In this document: in pieces, positions 43,330 to 52,184 of the stretch
Position numbering within the stretch: the first letter of the stretch is position 1
How the letters are laid out: every line of letters begins with the position of its first letter
Assembly (NCBI GenBank): GCA_003223645.1
Contig: QHVT01000019.1
Coordinates: 57,479-121,478 of the forward strand
Origin: Acidobacteriota bacterium
GTDB taxonomy: Bacteria > Acidobacteriota > Thermoanaerobaculia > Gp7-AA8
Length of the DNA stretch: 64,000 nt
Reading direction: 5' to 3'
The notes under the pieces: generated by a model
The model's database searches: none
Told to the model about the DNA's origin: nothing
The model's input: the letters and a program-made list of their open reading frames with translations, nothing else
Program-made: the position numbers and the translations under genes

Positions 43330-43557
43330 ATGGCTGAGGAACGTTATGAACCGGTCTCCTGCGACTATCACGATCAGCTCGAGGCTGCTGCGATGCATCA
43401 TCAGCGCGTGAAGTTGCAGCTCGATGACGGGCGGACGGAGCAGGGACGGGTGGAGGATGTGTACACGGCCCGGGGCGCGGAGTTCATCCGTTTCGCAACG
43501 GACGACGGGCCGGAGGAGATCCGGCTCGACCACATTATTTCCATGAAAGAAGAATGA
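43330..43557 (+). CDS. rof: Rof-like Rho-binding antiterminator
   Basis: Protein of 75 residues. RYEPVSCDYHDQLEAAAMHH (about 5-24) followed by VKLQLDDGRTEQGRVEDVYT and PEEIRLDHIISM matches the layout of E. coli Rof (YaeO): Y-x-P-I-x-C-x-x-Y-D-x-L-E, basic-acidic strands, and a final IRLDxI. Rof binds Rho and blocks its primary RNA site, so it lowers Rho-dependent termination. The ATG follows GGTGGAGGACC, a fair ribosome site. An upstream frame is repeat sequence. It is next to an unknown membrane protein, 25 bp downstream. Confidence 0.85.
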   Translation: MAEERYEPVSCDYHDQLEAAAMHHQRVKLQLDDGRTEQGRVEDVYTARGAEFIRFATDDGPEEIRLDHIISMKEE

Positions 43558-43582
43558 GCGCTACCATCGTTCTCGCAGGCTG

Positions 43583-44182
43583 ATGCCGAAACTGCTCTTC
43601 TACGCCGGAACGGCGTTCTGTTTTTTCGTCGCGCTTCTCAGCGCGGCGATGATTGTCGCGGACGTCCCGTCCGTCGCGCGCGTGTGGTGGGGGATCGCCG
43701 TCGCGCTGCTGGCGGGCCTCGCTATCGCTTCGCTGTTCCTGCGGATGGCCGCTCTTCTCGCCGCGCGCAATCTCTTCGCGGCGCTGATGGCGGTGCTGTT
43801 CGTCGCGGCGGCGATGGCGTCGCTCGCGGGCGTGCTCCTGCTCGAATGGCGCATCGCCGAGCCGCGGCTCGCCGAGGTTCGCGGCGCTGCACTGCTGGCC
43901 CTCGGATTTTTCTTGTCGCTGGCGCTGCTCTCGCTGCGTCCGTACTTCAACATCCAGGCGAGCCGCTTCCTCTCGGCGATCGTGCTGCTGCCGCTGCCGC
44001 TCTTCCTCTCACTGCTCGCGCAAAAGAGTCTCGCCCGCGTCTACCTCGGCGCGATCTCCGTCATCTTCTTCTCGACCGCGGTGCACTGCATCCGCCACCG
44101 CCATCTCTTCCTGGAGATGACGAACCTGCGCGAGCTGCTCGATCCGCGCGGCGATCACCGCCCGCTGGCGTTCGACACGTAG
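43583..44182 (+). CDS. Membrane protein, six predicted helices
   Basis: Protein of 199 residues, not recognised. Hydrophobic segments at about 3-25, 33-52, 58-85, 98-120, 125-148 and a last short one near 155-165, with an ending LREL-LDPRGDHRPLAFDT that is soluble. No catalytic motif. It starts 25 bp after the Rof gene and could be co-transcribed. Its role is open. Confidence 0.65.
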   Translation: MPKLLFYAGTAFCFFVALLSAAMIVADVPSVARVWWGIAVALLAGLAIASLFLRMAALLAARNLFAALMAVLFVAAAMASLAGVLLLEWRIAEPRLAEVRGAALLALGFFLSLALLSLRPYFNIQASRFLSAIVLLPLPLFLSLLAQKSLARVYLGAISVIFFSTAVHCIRHRHLFLEMTNLRELLDPRGDHRPLAFDT

Positions 44183-44269
44183 TCGTTAGATAAATAACTG
44201 AGCGCCTTCGCACGCGAGTAGTTCCACGTTCTCCAGCCGATCGTGCGGTGACGGCCGAGGAATGCGCGG

Positions 44270-44373
44270 ATCCAGTGGAGCGGCGGCCGCCCTCGGTCGC
44301 CGGGAATTCACGACATCGTTGCGAGGAGCATCTTTCTTTTCGGCGGCCGGGGGCGGCCGCCGCTCCACTGGGT
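44270..44373. repeat. Hairpin repeat family K
   Basis: Arms CCAGTGGAGCGGCGGCCGCC and GGCGGCCGCCGCTCCACTGG with a loop of about 65 bp. It separates the convergent membrane-protein and kinase genes. A partial match to the arm (CCGCCGCTCCAC) lies at 6139-6150 before scoA. Confidence 0.85.
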
Positions 44374-44377
44374 CTCG

Positions 44378-46951
44378 CTAGAAGCGCATTCCACGAGACA
44401 GGAACAGCATCGACAGGTTTCGCATCGCCCCGTAGGCGTAGGCGTCGCCCGTCGGAGTGGTGACGACGTCGAGGATGCGATACACGCCGGTGGGGTCGGC
44501 GGGCATGAGCTCGCGCACGGGCGTCAGCTTGTTCGTCTGGAGATTGAAGCGCGACATCTTCGCAGGGACGGTCTCATCTTCGTAGACGAACAGTTCTTTT
44601 CCGTCCGCGCTCCATGCGATCGGGCGGAAGCTGCGATCCAATGAGAGTTTTTGCGCGGCGCCGTTCAGGTCGGTGAGGCAGATCGTGCCGTCGCTGCAGT
44701 ACACGACCAGCGTTTTTCCGTCGGGCGATGCGGGGCGCGAGCCGAGCGCGATGCGCAGCGGTTCCTGTCCGAGAGGCCGCGGCGTTCCGCGATCGATGTC
44801 CTGCTGGTAAAGGCGAATGCGGCCGTTGGCGGTCCGTCCGTTGAAGACGATCGTGTGTTGATCGGGGAGCCACGACGCGAACTCGTAGTCGATGATGTCG
44901 CCGCGTTCGAGCGGGCGCGGCGTGCCGGCGCCGAGCGGCACGATCGTGAGGCGCGACGGCGTGCCGGGCACGATGGTGAGCGCGGATTTTCCGTCGGGCG
45001 ACAGCGAGACGCCGTAGCCGTCGCCGAGGCGGACGGCGGGATTGCCGTCGGTCGGACGGACGTAGACGGAGTAGCGCGGGCCGCCCGCTTCGCCGAACTC
45101 GCTGAGCAGCAGCAGCTTTCCGTCCGGCGAAATGTCGGATGCGCCGGAGCCGTCGAACCAGGAGAGATCGGTCTCGTGAATTGCATTCGGCGCGCGTGCC
45201 ATGATGCCTTCGCGATAGTCGTCGCGCGTGAACAGCACGTCGCCGCGATCGGAGACGTCGTGCAGTTTCACCGAGCCGCTCTCGCGCGCCATGAGGCGCG
45301 CGCTGCCGGACATCGACACGCTGTAGAGATTCGTCTGGCCGTTGCCGTCGCCGGATGCGAGCACGATGTGCTTGCCATCCGGAGTCCACGCGAGGCCGCG
45401 CGCGGTGCGAAATTTTCCGGCCTCACGCGCCTTGCCGTCGGACGAGAGGATGATCAACGCGAAGTCGTGTCCGAGGCGCGCGTGGCGCACATCGAACGCC
45501 AGGTTCTTTCCGTCCGGCGACACGCGCAAATGCCAGATGCGTGTCTCGCTCTTGTAGAGCACTTTGCCAATCGGATACTCGATCTGATACGAGCGGCCGA
45601 GGCGGCGCGTGATCGCGAGCTGCGAGCCGTCGGGCGACCAGTCGGCTTCCTGCACGTTGTCGGCGATCTCGCGCGGCCCGCTGCCGGCGAGCGGCACGAC
45701 GGCGAGCGTTCCGATCTGATCGTGTTCCTTCAGAAGCAGCGCGAGCTTCGCATCGCGGCTGACCGCGAGCAACTCGCGGCACTCGATGTCGAGCGGGCGC
45801 GAGTCGACGGAGTCGGCGCGCGCGGTATACAGCTCGTAGCCGCGTCCTTCCCACGACGCGGAGTAGACGACCGATCCATCGGGAGCGAAGCGCGCTCCGG
45901 AAACATCGCCGCGACGAAACGTCAGCTGACGAAACGAGGGCGGCTCATCGGGCTTCACGTTCTGCCACACGAACGCGCCGAGAAATGCGGTCGCGATCAG
46001 CGCCGCCGCGCCGAGCGCGAACGGCCGCGCGCGACGCGCTTTCACGCGCCACGCCCTTGCACTGAGAGCATCCGGCAACGAGAACGTGTCCGTCGATCCG
46101 CTGACGGCTTCGAGTGCAAGCGACAGATCGTGTGCAGACTGGAATCGATCTTCTTTTCGTTTTTCGAGACAGCGGCGCACGATGACTTCGACGCCGCGCG
46201 GCGCCGACGCGCCGGTCGATCCGAAATCATCGGGATCATCTTTGAGAATGCGGCTCAGCGTTTCCGCGGGAGTCGCTCCGCGGAACGGGATGCGTCCCGT
46301 GATCATCTCGAAGAGGATCACGCCGAACGCGAAGATGTCGGTCCGCGCATCGGCGACTTCCGCGCGCAACTGTTCGGGCGCCATGTAACCGACCGTGCCG
46401 AGGACCGCGCCGGGGATCGTCATGCCGACGGCGGTGGGGGAGTCGTCGGACGCGCCGAGCGCATCGAGCTGCGGCGTCATGCGCGCAAGACCGAAGTCGA
46501 GAATCTTCACGCGCCCGTCGCGGCAGAGAAAAACATTTTCCGGTTTGAGATCGCGATGAGTGATGCCGCGATCGTGCGCCGCCGCCATGCCGCGCGCGAT
46601 CTGCAGCGAGTATTTGACGGCGCGCTTCGCGGGAATCGACTCGGCGCGCAACCGCGCGCGCAGCGTCAAGCCTTCGAGCAACTCGAGAACGATGTAGAAC
46701 GAGTCCTCGAACGTGCCGAAGTCGTAGACCATGACGAGATTCGGATGATTGAGCAGGCCGAGTGCGCGCGCCTCCTGCTGAAACCGCGCGACGACCTGCG
46801 GCTTCTCGATGAACGAGGAGGGGAGCAGCTTGATCGCGACGTCGCGCCCGAGCTGCGCGTCATTCGCGCGATACACCTGCCCCATCCCTCCCGCCCCGAT
46901 GAACGAGAGGATCTCGTAGCGACCGACTCTTGTGCCGGGTTCCAGCTCCAT
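44378..46951 (-). CDS. Ser/Thr protein kinase with WD40-like sensor propeller
   Basis: Protein of 857 residues. A Hanks-type kinase (about 10-270: GAGGMGQVY glycine loop, IKLLP lysine, HRDLKPEN at about 130, ILDFGLA at about 152, APEQL) is followed by one membrane helix (about 313-333) and an outer C-terminal domain of WD40/TolB-like repeats (SPDGSQLAITRR, SPDGKNLAFDV, TPDGKHIVLASGD, SPDGKLLLLSE, SPDGKTLVVYCSD). This receptor-like layout is abundant in Acidobacteriota. The outer propeller presumably senses a ligand or protein. Stand-alone gene. Confidence 0.93.
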   Translation of the reverse strand: MELEPGTRVGRYEILSFIGAGGMGQVYRANDAQLGRDVAIKLLPSSFIEKPQVVARFQQEARALGLLNHPNLVMVYDFGTFEDSFYIVLELLEGLTLRARLRAESIPAKRAVKYSLQIARGMAAAHDRGITHRDLKPENVFLCRDGRVKILDFGLARMTPQLDALGASDDSPTAVGMTIPGAVLGTVGYMAPEQLRAEVADARTDIFAFGVILFEMITGRIPFRGATPAETLSRILKDDPDDFGSTGASAPRGVEVIVRRCLEKRKEDRFQSAHDLSLALEAVSGSTDTFSLPDALSARAWRVKARRARPFALGAAALIATAFLGAFVWQNVKPDEPPSFRQLTFRRGDVSGARFAPDGSVVYSASWEGRGYELYTARADSVDSRPLDIECRELLAVSRDAKLALLLKEHDQIGTLAVVPLAGSGPREIADNVQEADWSPDGSQLAITRRLGRSYQIEYPIGKVLYKSETRIWHLRVSPDGKNLAFDVRHARLGHDFALIILSSDGKAREAGKFRTARGLAWTPDGKHIVLASGDGNGQTNLYSVSMSGSARLMARESGSVKLHDVSDRGDVLFTRDDYREGIMARAPNAIHETDLSWFDGSGASDISPDGKLLLLSEFGEAGGPRYSVYVRPTDGNPAVRLGDGYGVSLSPDGKSALTIVPGTPSRLTIVPLGAGTPRPLERGDIIDYEFASWLPDQHTIVFNGRTANGRIRLYQQDIDRGTPRPLGQEPLRIALGSRPASPDGKTLVVYCSDGTICLTDLNGAAQKLSLDRSFRPIAWSADGKELFVYEDETVPAKMSRFNLQTNKLTPVRELMPADPTGVYRILDVVTTPTGDAYAYGAMRNLSMLFLSRGMRF

Positions 46952-46996
46952 GCTCGGATGACCGTTGGCGGGAGATTGTACGTCGCGGTGGTTCGA

Positions 46997-47086
46997 TGGC
47001 AGATAGCGGATGGCGGATGGCAGAGGCGTAGAGGGTCACGCTTCGTCATCCGCCCTCCGCCATCCGCTGTCTGCCATCTGCCTCCG
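46997..47086. repeat. Hairpin repeat family F, copy 2
   Basis: Left arm GATGGCAGATAGCGGATGGC, right arm GCCATCCGCTGTCTGCCATC, around a ~40-bp loop. It lies upstream of the kinase gene. Confidence 0.85.
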
Positions 47087-47188
47087 GTCACGCGAGGAAC
47101 CGCTCTACTAGTCGTAGAACTTCCGTCGTGTTCTCTCTCTCACTGCACAACCACATGTGCCAATCAAAGACGGCGTCCCCTCAGACTT

Positions 47189-47281
47189 ACGTGTCATCCC
47201 GAGCGTAGCGAGGGACCCCCCGCGAACGGGCGTGAAGCGTTCTTTCGCCGGGGGATCCCTCGCTACGCTCGGGATGACACC
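47189..47281. repeat. Hairpin repeat family C, copy 6
   Basis: Near-perfect arms GTGTCATCCCGAGCGTAGCG and CGCTACGCTCGGGATGACAC with GAGGGACCCCC/GGGGGATCCCTC next to the loop. It ends 8 bp before the dnaE start, so the dnaE transcript, if it begins upstream, would carry this hairpin right before its start codon. Confidence 0.92.
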
Positions 47282-47289
47282 CAAGAACC

Positions 47290-50200
47290 ATGTCCTTCGT
47301 TCACCTCCACCTTCACACCGAATACTCACTGCTCGATGGCGCCAGCCGGCCGGAGGCGCTGGCGAAGCGCGTGGCGCAGATGGGCATGCCGGCTTGCGCG
47401 ATCACGGATCACGGCAACATGTTCGGCGCGGTCGAGTTTTACAACGCGATGAAGGGCGTCGGGGTGAAGCCGATCATCGGCTGCGAGATGTACATGGCGT
47501 ATGGCTCGCGGCTCGACAAGACGTCGGTCGAAGACCAGCAGGCGGACGCCGGAGCGAACAATCACCTGATCGTGCTCGCCGCGAATGACACCGGCTACAA
47601 GAATCTCGTGAAGCTGGTGAGCGCGGGATACACCGAAGGCTTTTATTACAAGCCGCGCATCGACAAGGAAATCCTGAAAGCGCATAGCGAGGGGTTAATC
47701 GTTCTCTCGTCGTGTCTGAAAGGCGAGGTCTCGCAGGCTCTCGCGGCAGGCAACTATCAGAAGGCGAAAGATGCCGCGCTGCAGTTTCGCGAGATCCTCG
47801 GGCCGGAAAACTTCTTCCTCGAGATCCAGGACCACGGCATCCCCGATCAGCAGAAGATCGTGCCGCTAATGGCCCGCCTCGGCGAGGAAGTCGGTCTGCA
47901 GCTCGTCGGCACGAACGACTCTCACTACCTCGACAAAAGCGACGCGTTCGCGCACGAAGTGCTGCTCTGCATCGGCACCGGCAAGACCCTTGGCGACGAG
48001 AAGCGGATGAGGTTTTACTCCGACGACTTCTACGTCAAAGGTCCCGACGAAATGCGGCGCGTGTTCGCGCAGTATCCCGAGGCGGTGGCGAACACGATGC
48101 GCATCGCGGAGCGCGTGCACGTGTCGCTGGAGACGAAGGAGCATCACCTCCCGAAGTTTCCGGTGCCGAAGGAGTACGACGCGGAGTCGTACTTCGAGCA
48201 CGTGACGCGCGAGGGACTCAAGCAGCGCCTCGCGGTTCCGCGCAAGCAGGAGCCGCAGGTGTATTGGGACCGGCTCGAGCGCGAGATCGAAGTCATCCGC
48301 AAGACGGGATTCGCCGGCTACTTCCTCGTCGTGTGGGACTTCATCAAGTACGCGAAAGATCACGGCATCCCGGTCGGTCCGGGACGTGGATCGGCGGCCG
48401 GCTCGCTCGTCGCGTACTCGCTGCGCATCACCGACGTCGATCCGATCGAGTACGACCTGCTCTTCGAGCGCTTCCTCAATCCCGAGCGCATCTCGATGCC
48501 CGACATCGACATCGACTTCTGCATGAATCGCCGCGGGCGCGTGATCGAGTACGTGCGCAAAAAGTACGGCGACGAGAACGTCGCGCAGATCATCACGTTC
48601 GGAACGATGGCCGCGAAGTCGGTCGTGCGCGACGTCGGCCGCGTGCTGGGCCACCAGTACGGTTTCGTCGATCGCATCGCGAAGATGATCCCCGGCGGTC
48701 CCGGCGTCACGCTGACCGACGCGAGGGAAGTCCCGCAGCTCGCCGACGCGATCAAGAGCGACGAGGAAGTGAGGAAGATCATCGAGATCGGCGAACGGCT
48801 CGAAGGTCTCTCGCGTCACGCGGGCGTGCACGCCGCCGGCGTCGTCATCACGCCGGAGCCGGTCACGAACTACGTACCGCTCTATCGCACGAACCGCGAT
48901 GAGATCGTGACGCAGTTCGACATGCGTGTCGTCGAGAAGCTCGGTCTGCTCAAGATCGATTTCCTCGGGTTGCGCACTCTGACCGTCATCGATGACGCGG
49001 TGAAGTCGGCGAAGCTCGTCGACAACGTCGACATCGACATCGATCGCATTCCGCTCGACGATCCCGAAGTGTTCCGCCTCTTTCAGGAAGGGCGCACGAA
49101 AGGCGTGTTCCAGTTCGAGTCGAGTGGCATGGTCGATCTGCTGCGCAAGTCGCGGCCGAGCGAGTTTCACGATCTCGCCGCGCTCAACGCGCTCTATCGT
49201 CCCGGCGCGCTCGACGTCGGCATGGTCGACGAGTACGTGAAGCGCAAGAGCGGCGTCTCGAAGCTGAAGTATCTCGTGCCGGCGATGAAGGAGATCCTCG
49301 GCGAGACGTACGGCGTCATCGTCTATCAGGATCAGGTCATGCAGATCGCGCAGCGCGTCTCCGGCTACTCGTTAGGGCAGGCGGACCTGCTGCGCAAGGC
49401 GATGGGCAAGAAGGACGCGGCGATCATGGCCGCGGAACGCGAGCAGTTCGTCGACGGCGCTGTCAAGAACGGCTACGAGAAGAAGAAAGCAAACGAGATC
49501 TTCGACTACATCGAGCCGTTCGCGCGCTACGGCTTCAACAAGTCGCACTCGGTCGCGTACGCGCTGGTCGCGTATCAGACGGCGTGGCTGAAGGTGTACT
49601 ACCCGCGCCATTTCATGGCCGCGCTGATGTCGTCGGAAATGGACCGCACGGAGCAGGTCGTGAAGTTCATCTCCGAGGCGAAGACGATGGGCATCGAAGT
49701 GCTGCCGCCCGACGTCAACGAGTCGAACATGTTCTTCACCGTCGTCGGTTCGAACATCCGCTTCGGACTCGGCGCGGTGAAAGGCGTCGGCGAGAGCGCG
49801 ATCGAGACGATCCTCGAAGCGCGTCAGCGCCTCGGTCGGTTCAAATCGCTGCTGCAATTCTGCGAAGAAGCGGACCTGCGCGCGTGCAACAAGAAAGTGC
49901 TCGAGGCGCTGATCAAGTCCGGCTCGTTCGATTTCCTCGGCAAGTCGCGCAAGGCGCTGTTCGACGAGCTCGAATCCACCGCGGATTCGGCGCAGCGCAT
50001 AAAGGATGAACGGGAGCGCGGACAGCATTCGCTGTTTGGTGGAGGACAGACAATCCTGTCTGTCCCGGCTCCGCGAGGACAGGCAGGATTGCCTGTCCTC
50101 CACGCCGAGTGGGCCGAGGATGAGAAGCTGCGTTTCGAAAAAGAAACCCTCGGCTTCTACATCACCGGCCATCCGCTCAACAAATACACGGTCGAGCTCA

Positions 50201-51117
50201 AGCAGTTCGCGAACGCGCGCACGGAGACGCTGCACCGCCACGTCGATGAGGTCGTGAACATCGGCGGCATCGTCTCGCAGATCAAGCGCTCGAAGATCAA
50301 GAAGGGACCGAACGAAGGGAAGATGATGGCGAAGTTCTTCCTCGACGATCAGTTCGGATCGGTCGAGGTGGTCGTCTTCTCCGACCTTTTCTCGAAATAC
50401 AACCGCTGGCTCGACAACGGCGTGGCCGTCCTCGTCACCGCGATGGTGAAAGACACGGGCGGACAGGTGGCCGGACGCAGCGCGTCGCTGCAATCAGCCG
50501 AGCAGTCCGCGCAACGCATCGACGACGAGTATGGCGGCCATCCCGAAGTACGGATCTCCGCGTACGAAGTCAGCTTCGACGACATCGAAGACGATCGCGA
50601 TCCGAAGGAGATCGAGCGCGAAAAATACGGCGAGCGGACGAACAACTTCGATTTGTTCGGAACGCCGGCGTCCCCGCCGGCCGTCCCGGGCGACGACGAC
50701 GCATTCAACACCGCGGTCGATGCAATCGCAGAAGAACCTGAAGCCGCGGCTGTAGAAGCGCCGAGCTTCGCCGCGCACGCAGCCGCGTTCCACGAGTCGC
50801 CCGTCACGCCCGAGCTCAACGCGCTCGAGATCGTCCTGCTCGACGGCATCCGCGAGAAGAAAGTGAAAGAGATCTCGCTCGAAGTGCCGTATCCGCGCAT
50901 GAGCGACGACACCGTGAAGAAAATCCGCGACATCGTCGAAGAACACTCCGGCGAGATCCCGCTCACCGTCACGATCGTCGAGCTCCCGCCGGAGCTGGCC
51001 GCGTCATCGGGAACAGAGGTTCGCCTACGACTCAATCACGCGTTCAAAGTGCAGCCGGGGCCGGAGTTGAACGAGGCGTTGCTCACGGCGCACGCGAGTC
51101 CGCGTTACGTGTTCTAG
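47290..51117 (+). CDS. dnaE: DNA polymerase III alpha subunit
   Basis: Protein of 1275 residues, the replicative polymerase. PHP domain at the start (FVHLHLHTEYSLLDGAS). Polymerase core with GPGRGSAAGSLVAY (about 359) and the catalytic PDIDIDFC (about 403); GVHAAGVVI, fingers with YQDQVMQIAQ and the OB fold near 1000 (GGIVSQIKRSKIKKG). The length is somewhat above the E. coli 1160. Residues about 917-938 (GGGQTILSVPAPRG...LPVLH) are encoded by a palindromic repeat that lies between two well-conserved segments (LFG and AEWAEDEKLRFEKETLG). The Ala/Glu-rich C-terminal linker (about 1125-1165) is also unusual. Confidence 0.95.
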   Translation: MSFVHLHLHTEYSLLDGASRPEALAKRVAQMGMPACAITDHGNMFGAVEFYNAMKGVGVKPIIGCEMYMAYGSRLDKTSVEDQQADAGANNHLIVLAANDTGYKNLVKLVSAGYTEGFYYKPRIDKEILKAHSEGLIVLSSCLKGEVSQALAAGNYQKAKDAALQFREILGPENFFLEIQDHGIPDQQKIVPLMARLGEEVGLQLVGTNDSHYLDKSDAFAHEVLLCIGTGKTLGDEKRMRFYSDDFYVKGPDEMRRVFAQYPEAVANTMRIAERVHVSLETKEHHLPKFPVPKEYDAESYFEHVTREGLKQRLAVPRKQEPQVYWDRLEREIEVIRKTGFAGYFLVVWDFIKYAKDHGIPVGPGRGSAAGSLVAYSLRITDVDPIEYDLLFERFLNPERISMPDIDIDFCMNRRGRVIEYVRKKYGDENVAQIITFGTMAAKSVVRDVGRVLGHQYGFVDRIAKMIPGGPGVTLTDAREVPQLADAIKSDEEVRKIIEIGERLEGLSRHAGVHAAGVVITPEPVTNYVPLYRTNRDEIVTQFDMRVVEKLGLLKIDFLGLRTLTVIDDAVKSAKLVDNVDIDIDRIPLDDPEVFRLFQEGRTKGVFQFESSGMVDLLRKSRPSEFHDLAALNALYRPGALDVGMVDEYVKRKSGVSKLKYLVPAMKEILGETYGVIVYQDQVMQIAQRVSGYSLGQADLLRKAMGKKDAAIMAAEREQFVDGAVKNGYEKKKANEIFDYIEPFARYGFNKSHSVAYALVAYQTAWLKVYYPRHFMAALMSSEMDRTEQVVKFISEAKTMGIEVLPPDVNESNMFFTVVGSNIRFGLGAVKGVGESAIETILEARQRLGRFKSLLQFCEEADLRACNKKVLEALIKSGSFDFLGKSRKALFDELESTADSAQRIKDERERGQHSLFGGGQTILSVPAPRGQAGLPVLHAEWAEDEKLRFEKETLGFYITGHPLNKYTVELKQFANARTETLHRHVDEVVNIGGIVSQIKRSKIKKGPNEGKMMAKFFLDDQFGSVEVVVFSDLFSKYNRWLDNGVAVLVTAMVKDTGGQVAGRSASLQSAEQSAQRIDDEYGGHPEVRISAYEVSFDDIEDDRDPKEIEREKYGERTNNFDLFGTPASPPAVPGDDDAFNTAVDAIAEEPEAAAVEAPSFAAHAAAFHESPVTPELNALEIVLLDGIREKKVKEISLEVPYPRMSDDTVKKIRDIVEEHSGEIPLTVTIVELPPELAASSGTEVRLRLNHAFKVQPGPELNEALLTAHASPRYVF
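50039..50103. repeat. Hairpin repeat family L inside dnaE
   Basis: Arms GTGGAGGACAGACAATCCTG and CAGGATTGCCTGTCCTCCAC with CTGTCC/GGACAG inside. It interrupts dnaE in frame without a stop codon. The bases around it code for conserved DnaE residues on both sides. Only one copy is in this window. Confidence 0.9.
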
Positions 51118-51121
51118 TTGT

Positions 51122-51222
51122 GGTGTGGTGACCGCTGCCCTCAGCGGTCACAGCGCCGCCCCGGGCGGCGCCAGCGGCGCTTCCGCGCCGCGGCGACCGC
51201 TGAGGGCAGCGGTCGCCACAAG
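51122..51222. repeat. Hairpin repeat family A, copy 4
   Basis: Full-length family A unit directly after the dnaE stop codon, with GTGGTGACCGCTGCCCTC and GAGGGCAGCGGTCGCCAC enclosing the GCGCC-rich module CAGCGGCGCTTCCGCGCCG. Confidence 0.92.
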
Positions 51223-51242
51223 AGGAAGTTAACCGCGCGCCC

Positions 51243-52184
51243 GTGTCCGCGTATCGACCGAATGTGCGGATTTTCTGGAATGTACACGAGCATCGTCTGC
51301 GCGCCGGCTGGCGCATTGCGTTGCAGCTCCTGCTCGCGACGATCCTCGGCGCGCTGCCCATCGCGCTGATCGCCGAGCCGCTGACGGCGCTCCATCGCGT
51401 CGGCTTGTTTCTGCCGCTCCTCGATCACGATCGTTACGACCGCGTCATCAACATGATCGTCGGGCCGCTGCTGACGCTCGGCGTGGTCGGGAGCGTCTTG
51501 ATCGCCGCGCGCTGGCTCGATCGGCGGCCGCTGTCGCATTACGGCGTGGTGATCGACGCGAAGTGGTGGAAGTCGCTCGCGCTGGGGTTTGCGATCAGCG
51601 GCGCGGTGATGCTGATGATCTTCGGATTCGAGTTTGCCGCCGGCGCGATCGTGGTCACTGCCGGCACGACGGCGATCGTGTATTCGATCGTGAAAGTGCT
51701 CTGCGTCGGCGTGTACGAAGAATTCGTCACGCGCGGCTACCTCCTGCGCAATCTCGCGGACGGAATGAACATGCAAGCCGCGATCGTGATCTCGTCGCTC
51801 GTCTTCGCCGCGCTGCATTTCGCGAACGAGAACGCGTCGGCGATGAGCATGATCGGGCTCGCGGTCAACGCGCTCTTCTTCGCATCCGCCGCGCTCCTCA
51901 CGCGCCGCTTGTCGGCCGCGATCGGCGCGCACATCGGGTGGAATCTCTTCGAAGGCGCGATCCTCGGCTTTCCGGTCAGCGGCGACAAGGAAGTCGCGTC
52001 GCTGATTCACATCCGCCAGCTCGGCAGCGCGATCGTCACCGGCGGCGCGTTCGGCCCCGAGGCGGGACTCGTGGGAGTCGCCGCCTCGCTGTTCGGCATC
52101 GGCGCGTTTTACGTCCTCACGCGAGCGCGGTCGCCGCGGCCGGAGGCGCGGGTCCTTTCTTCCGCAGGATCGCCGCCGAGATGA
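51243..52184 (+). CDS. CPBP-family intramembrane metalloprotease
   Basis: Protein of 313 residues with about eight helices. The CPBP/Abi motifs are VGVYEEFVTRGYLLRNL (EExxxR, about 158-163), VFAALHFANE (second histidine motif), and GAHIGWNLFEG (HxxxN type). Such proteases process prenyl proteins or membrane proteins or give bacteriocin immunity. The start is a GTG directly after the family A hairpin; an ATG later would cut the first helix. The last 68 bp overlap the convergent gene 52117-52665. Confidence 0.88.
   Translation: MSAYRPNVRIFWNVHEHRLRAGWRIALQLLLATILGALPIALIAEPLTALHRVGLFLPLLDHDRYDRVINMIVGPLLTLGVVGSVLIAARWLDRRPLSHYGVVIDAKWWKSLALGFAISGAVMLMIFGFEFAAGAIVVTAGTTAIVYSIVKVLCVGVYEEFVTRGYLLRNLADGMNMQAAIVISSLVFAALHFANENASAMSMIGLAVNALFFASAALLTRRLSAAIGAHIGWNLFEGAILGFPVSGDKEVASLIHIRQLGSAIVTGGAFGPEAGLVGVAASLFGIGAFYVLTRARSPRPEARVLSSAGSPPR

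Noticed and set aside
44651..47452. A 933-codon plus-strand frame opposite the kinase
   Set aside because: Antisense shadow; it also runs through two hairpin repeats into dnaE.
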